Source of the DNA: Dehalococcoidia bacterium
Lineage (GTDB): Bacteria; Chloroflexota; Dehalococcoidia; JACQUA01
Reading direction: 5' to 3'
Length of the DNA stretch: 31,678 nucleotides
Assembly: GCA_030689845.1 (NCBI GenBank)
Contig: JAUYHV010000218.1
Span: 1 to 31,678, forward strand
The notes beneath the pieces were generated by a model, which ran no database searches, was not told the DNA's origin, and was given only the letters and a program-made list of their open reading frames with translations. Shown piece by piece: positions 31,642 to 31,678 of this stretch (its first letter is position 1; each line of letters begins with the position of its first letter). Both the position numbers and the translations under genes were made by a program.

Positions 31642-31678
31642 ACGCCGTGATTACCGGAATATGACCGGTATGATAAAG

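Overview
The window looks like a chromosomal segment of an anaerobic, Gram-positive-type bacterium. Genes are preceded by strong AGGAGG-like ribosome binding sites and several sigma-A-type promoters are visible. The pantothenate gene order, rpsP-khpA, type 2 pyrF, and the wealth of Mo/W enzymes and CoA-transferases would fit the Pelotomaculum/Desulfotomaculum (Peptococcaceae) group of Firmicutes. That placement is an inference from gene content; there is no rRNA gene to anchor it.

Layout. (1) 1-3223 (+): a pantothenate operon, with a partial Rossmann/DUF2520 oxidoreductase, panD, panB and panC. It ends at an intrinsic terminator (3415-3444) that overlaps the 3' end of a convergent acyl-CoA ligase gene (3432-5060, -). 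(2) 5355-5926 (+): rpsP-khpA behind a near-consensus promoter, with none of the usual rimM-trmD following. (3) 6179-7009 (-): pyrF. (4) 7405-16105 (+): a five-gene operon that is the most unusual part of the window. It encodes a signal-peptide/one-TM protein with a Pro/Thr linker, an 897-residue tubulin/FtsZ-like protein, a polytopic membrane protein with a long helical cytoplasmic part, a probable PH-like protein, and a second FtsZ/tubulin-like protein with an N-terminal zinc ribbon. (5) 16278-17642: a nitroreductase and a RelE/Phd-type toxin-antitoxin pair with a visible operator. (6) 17827-31548: a catabolic or respiratory island. It holds two DMSO-reductase-family Mo/W enzymes, a four-cluster ferredoxin-like subunit, an ADP-forming acyl-CoA synthetase alpha-type protein, a cupin, a small membrane protein, an FAD-dependent fumarate-reductase-like flavoprotein, a DUF6941-like protein, an orphan HicA-like protein, a cysteine-less AhpD/CMD-like protein, and two overlapping family III CoA-transferase genes.

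How the genes fit together. Region 4 reads as one membrane-attached machine. Two different tubulin-superfamily proteins would be cytoplasmic. The polytopic protein and the one-TM protein would supply membrane anchors, and the latter also exposes an extracellular domain. The PH-like protein could be an adaptor. I know of no characterised system with this composition. Region 6 suggests anaerobic activation (CoA ligase or CoA-transferases), redox transformation (Mo/W enzymes, flavoprotein) and energy conservation (ADP-forming CoA synthetase) of an organic acid or aromatic compound, but the substrate cannot be read from sequence.

The intergenic spaces of region 6 are rich in palindromic dispersed repeats. 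Three copies of a GCACAGGC...GCCTGTG stem-loop are present (16115, 28875, 31621), together with a 28-bp perfect palindrome (25089). No tRNA, rRNA, CRISPR array, IS element or prophage gene was seen.
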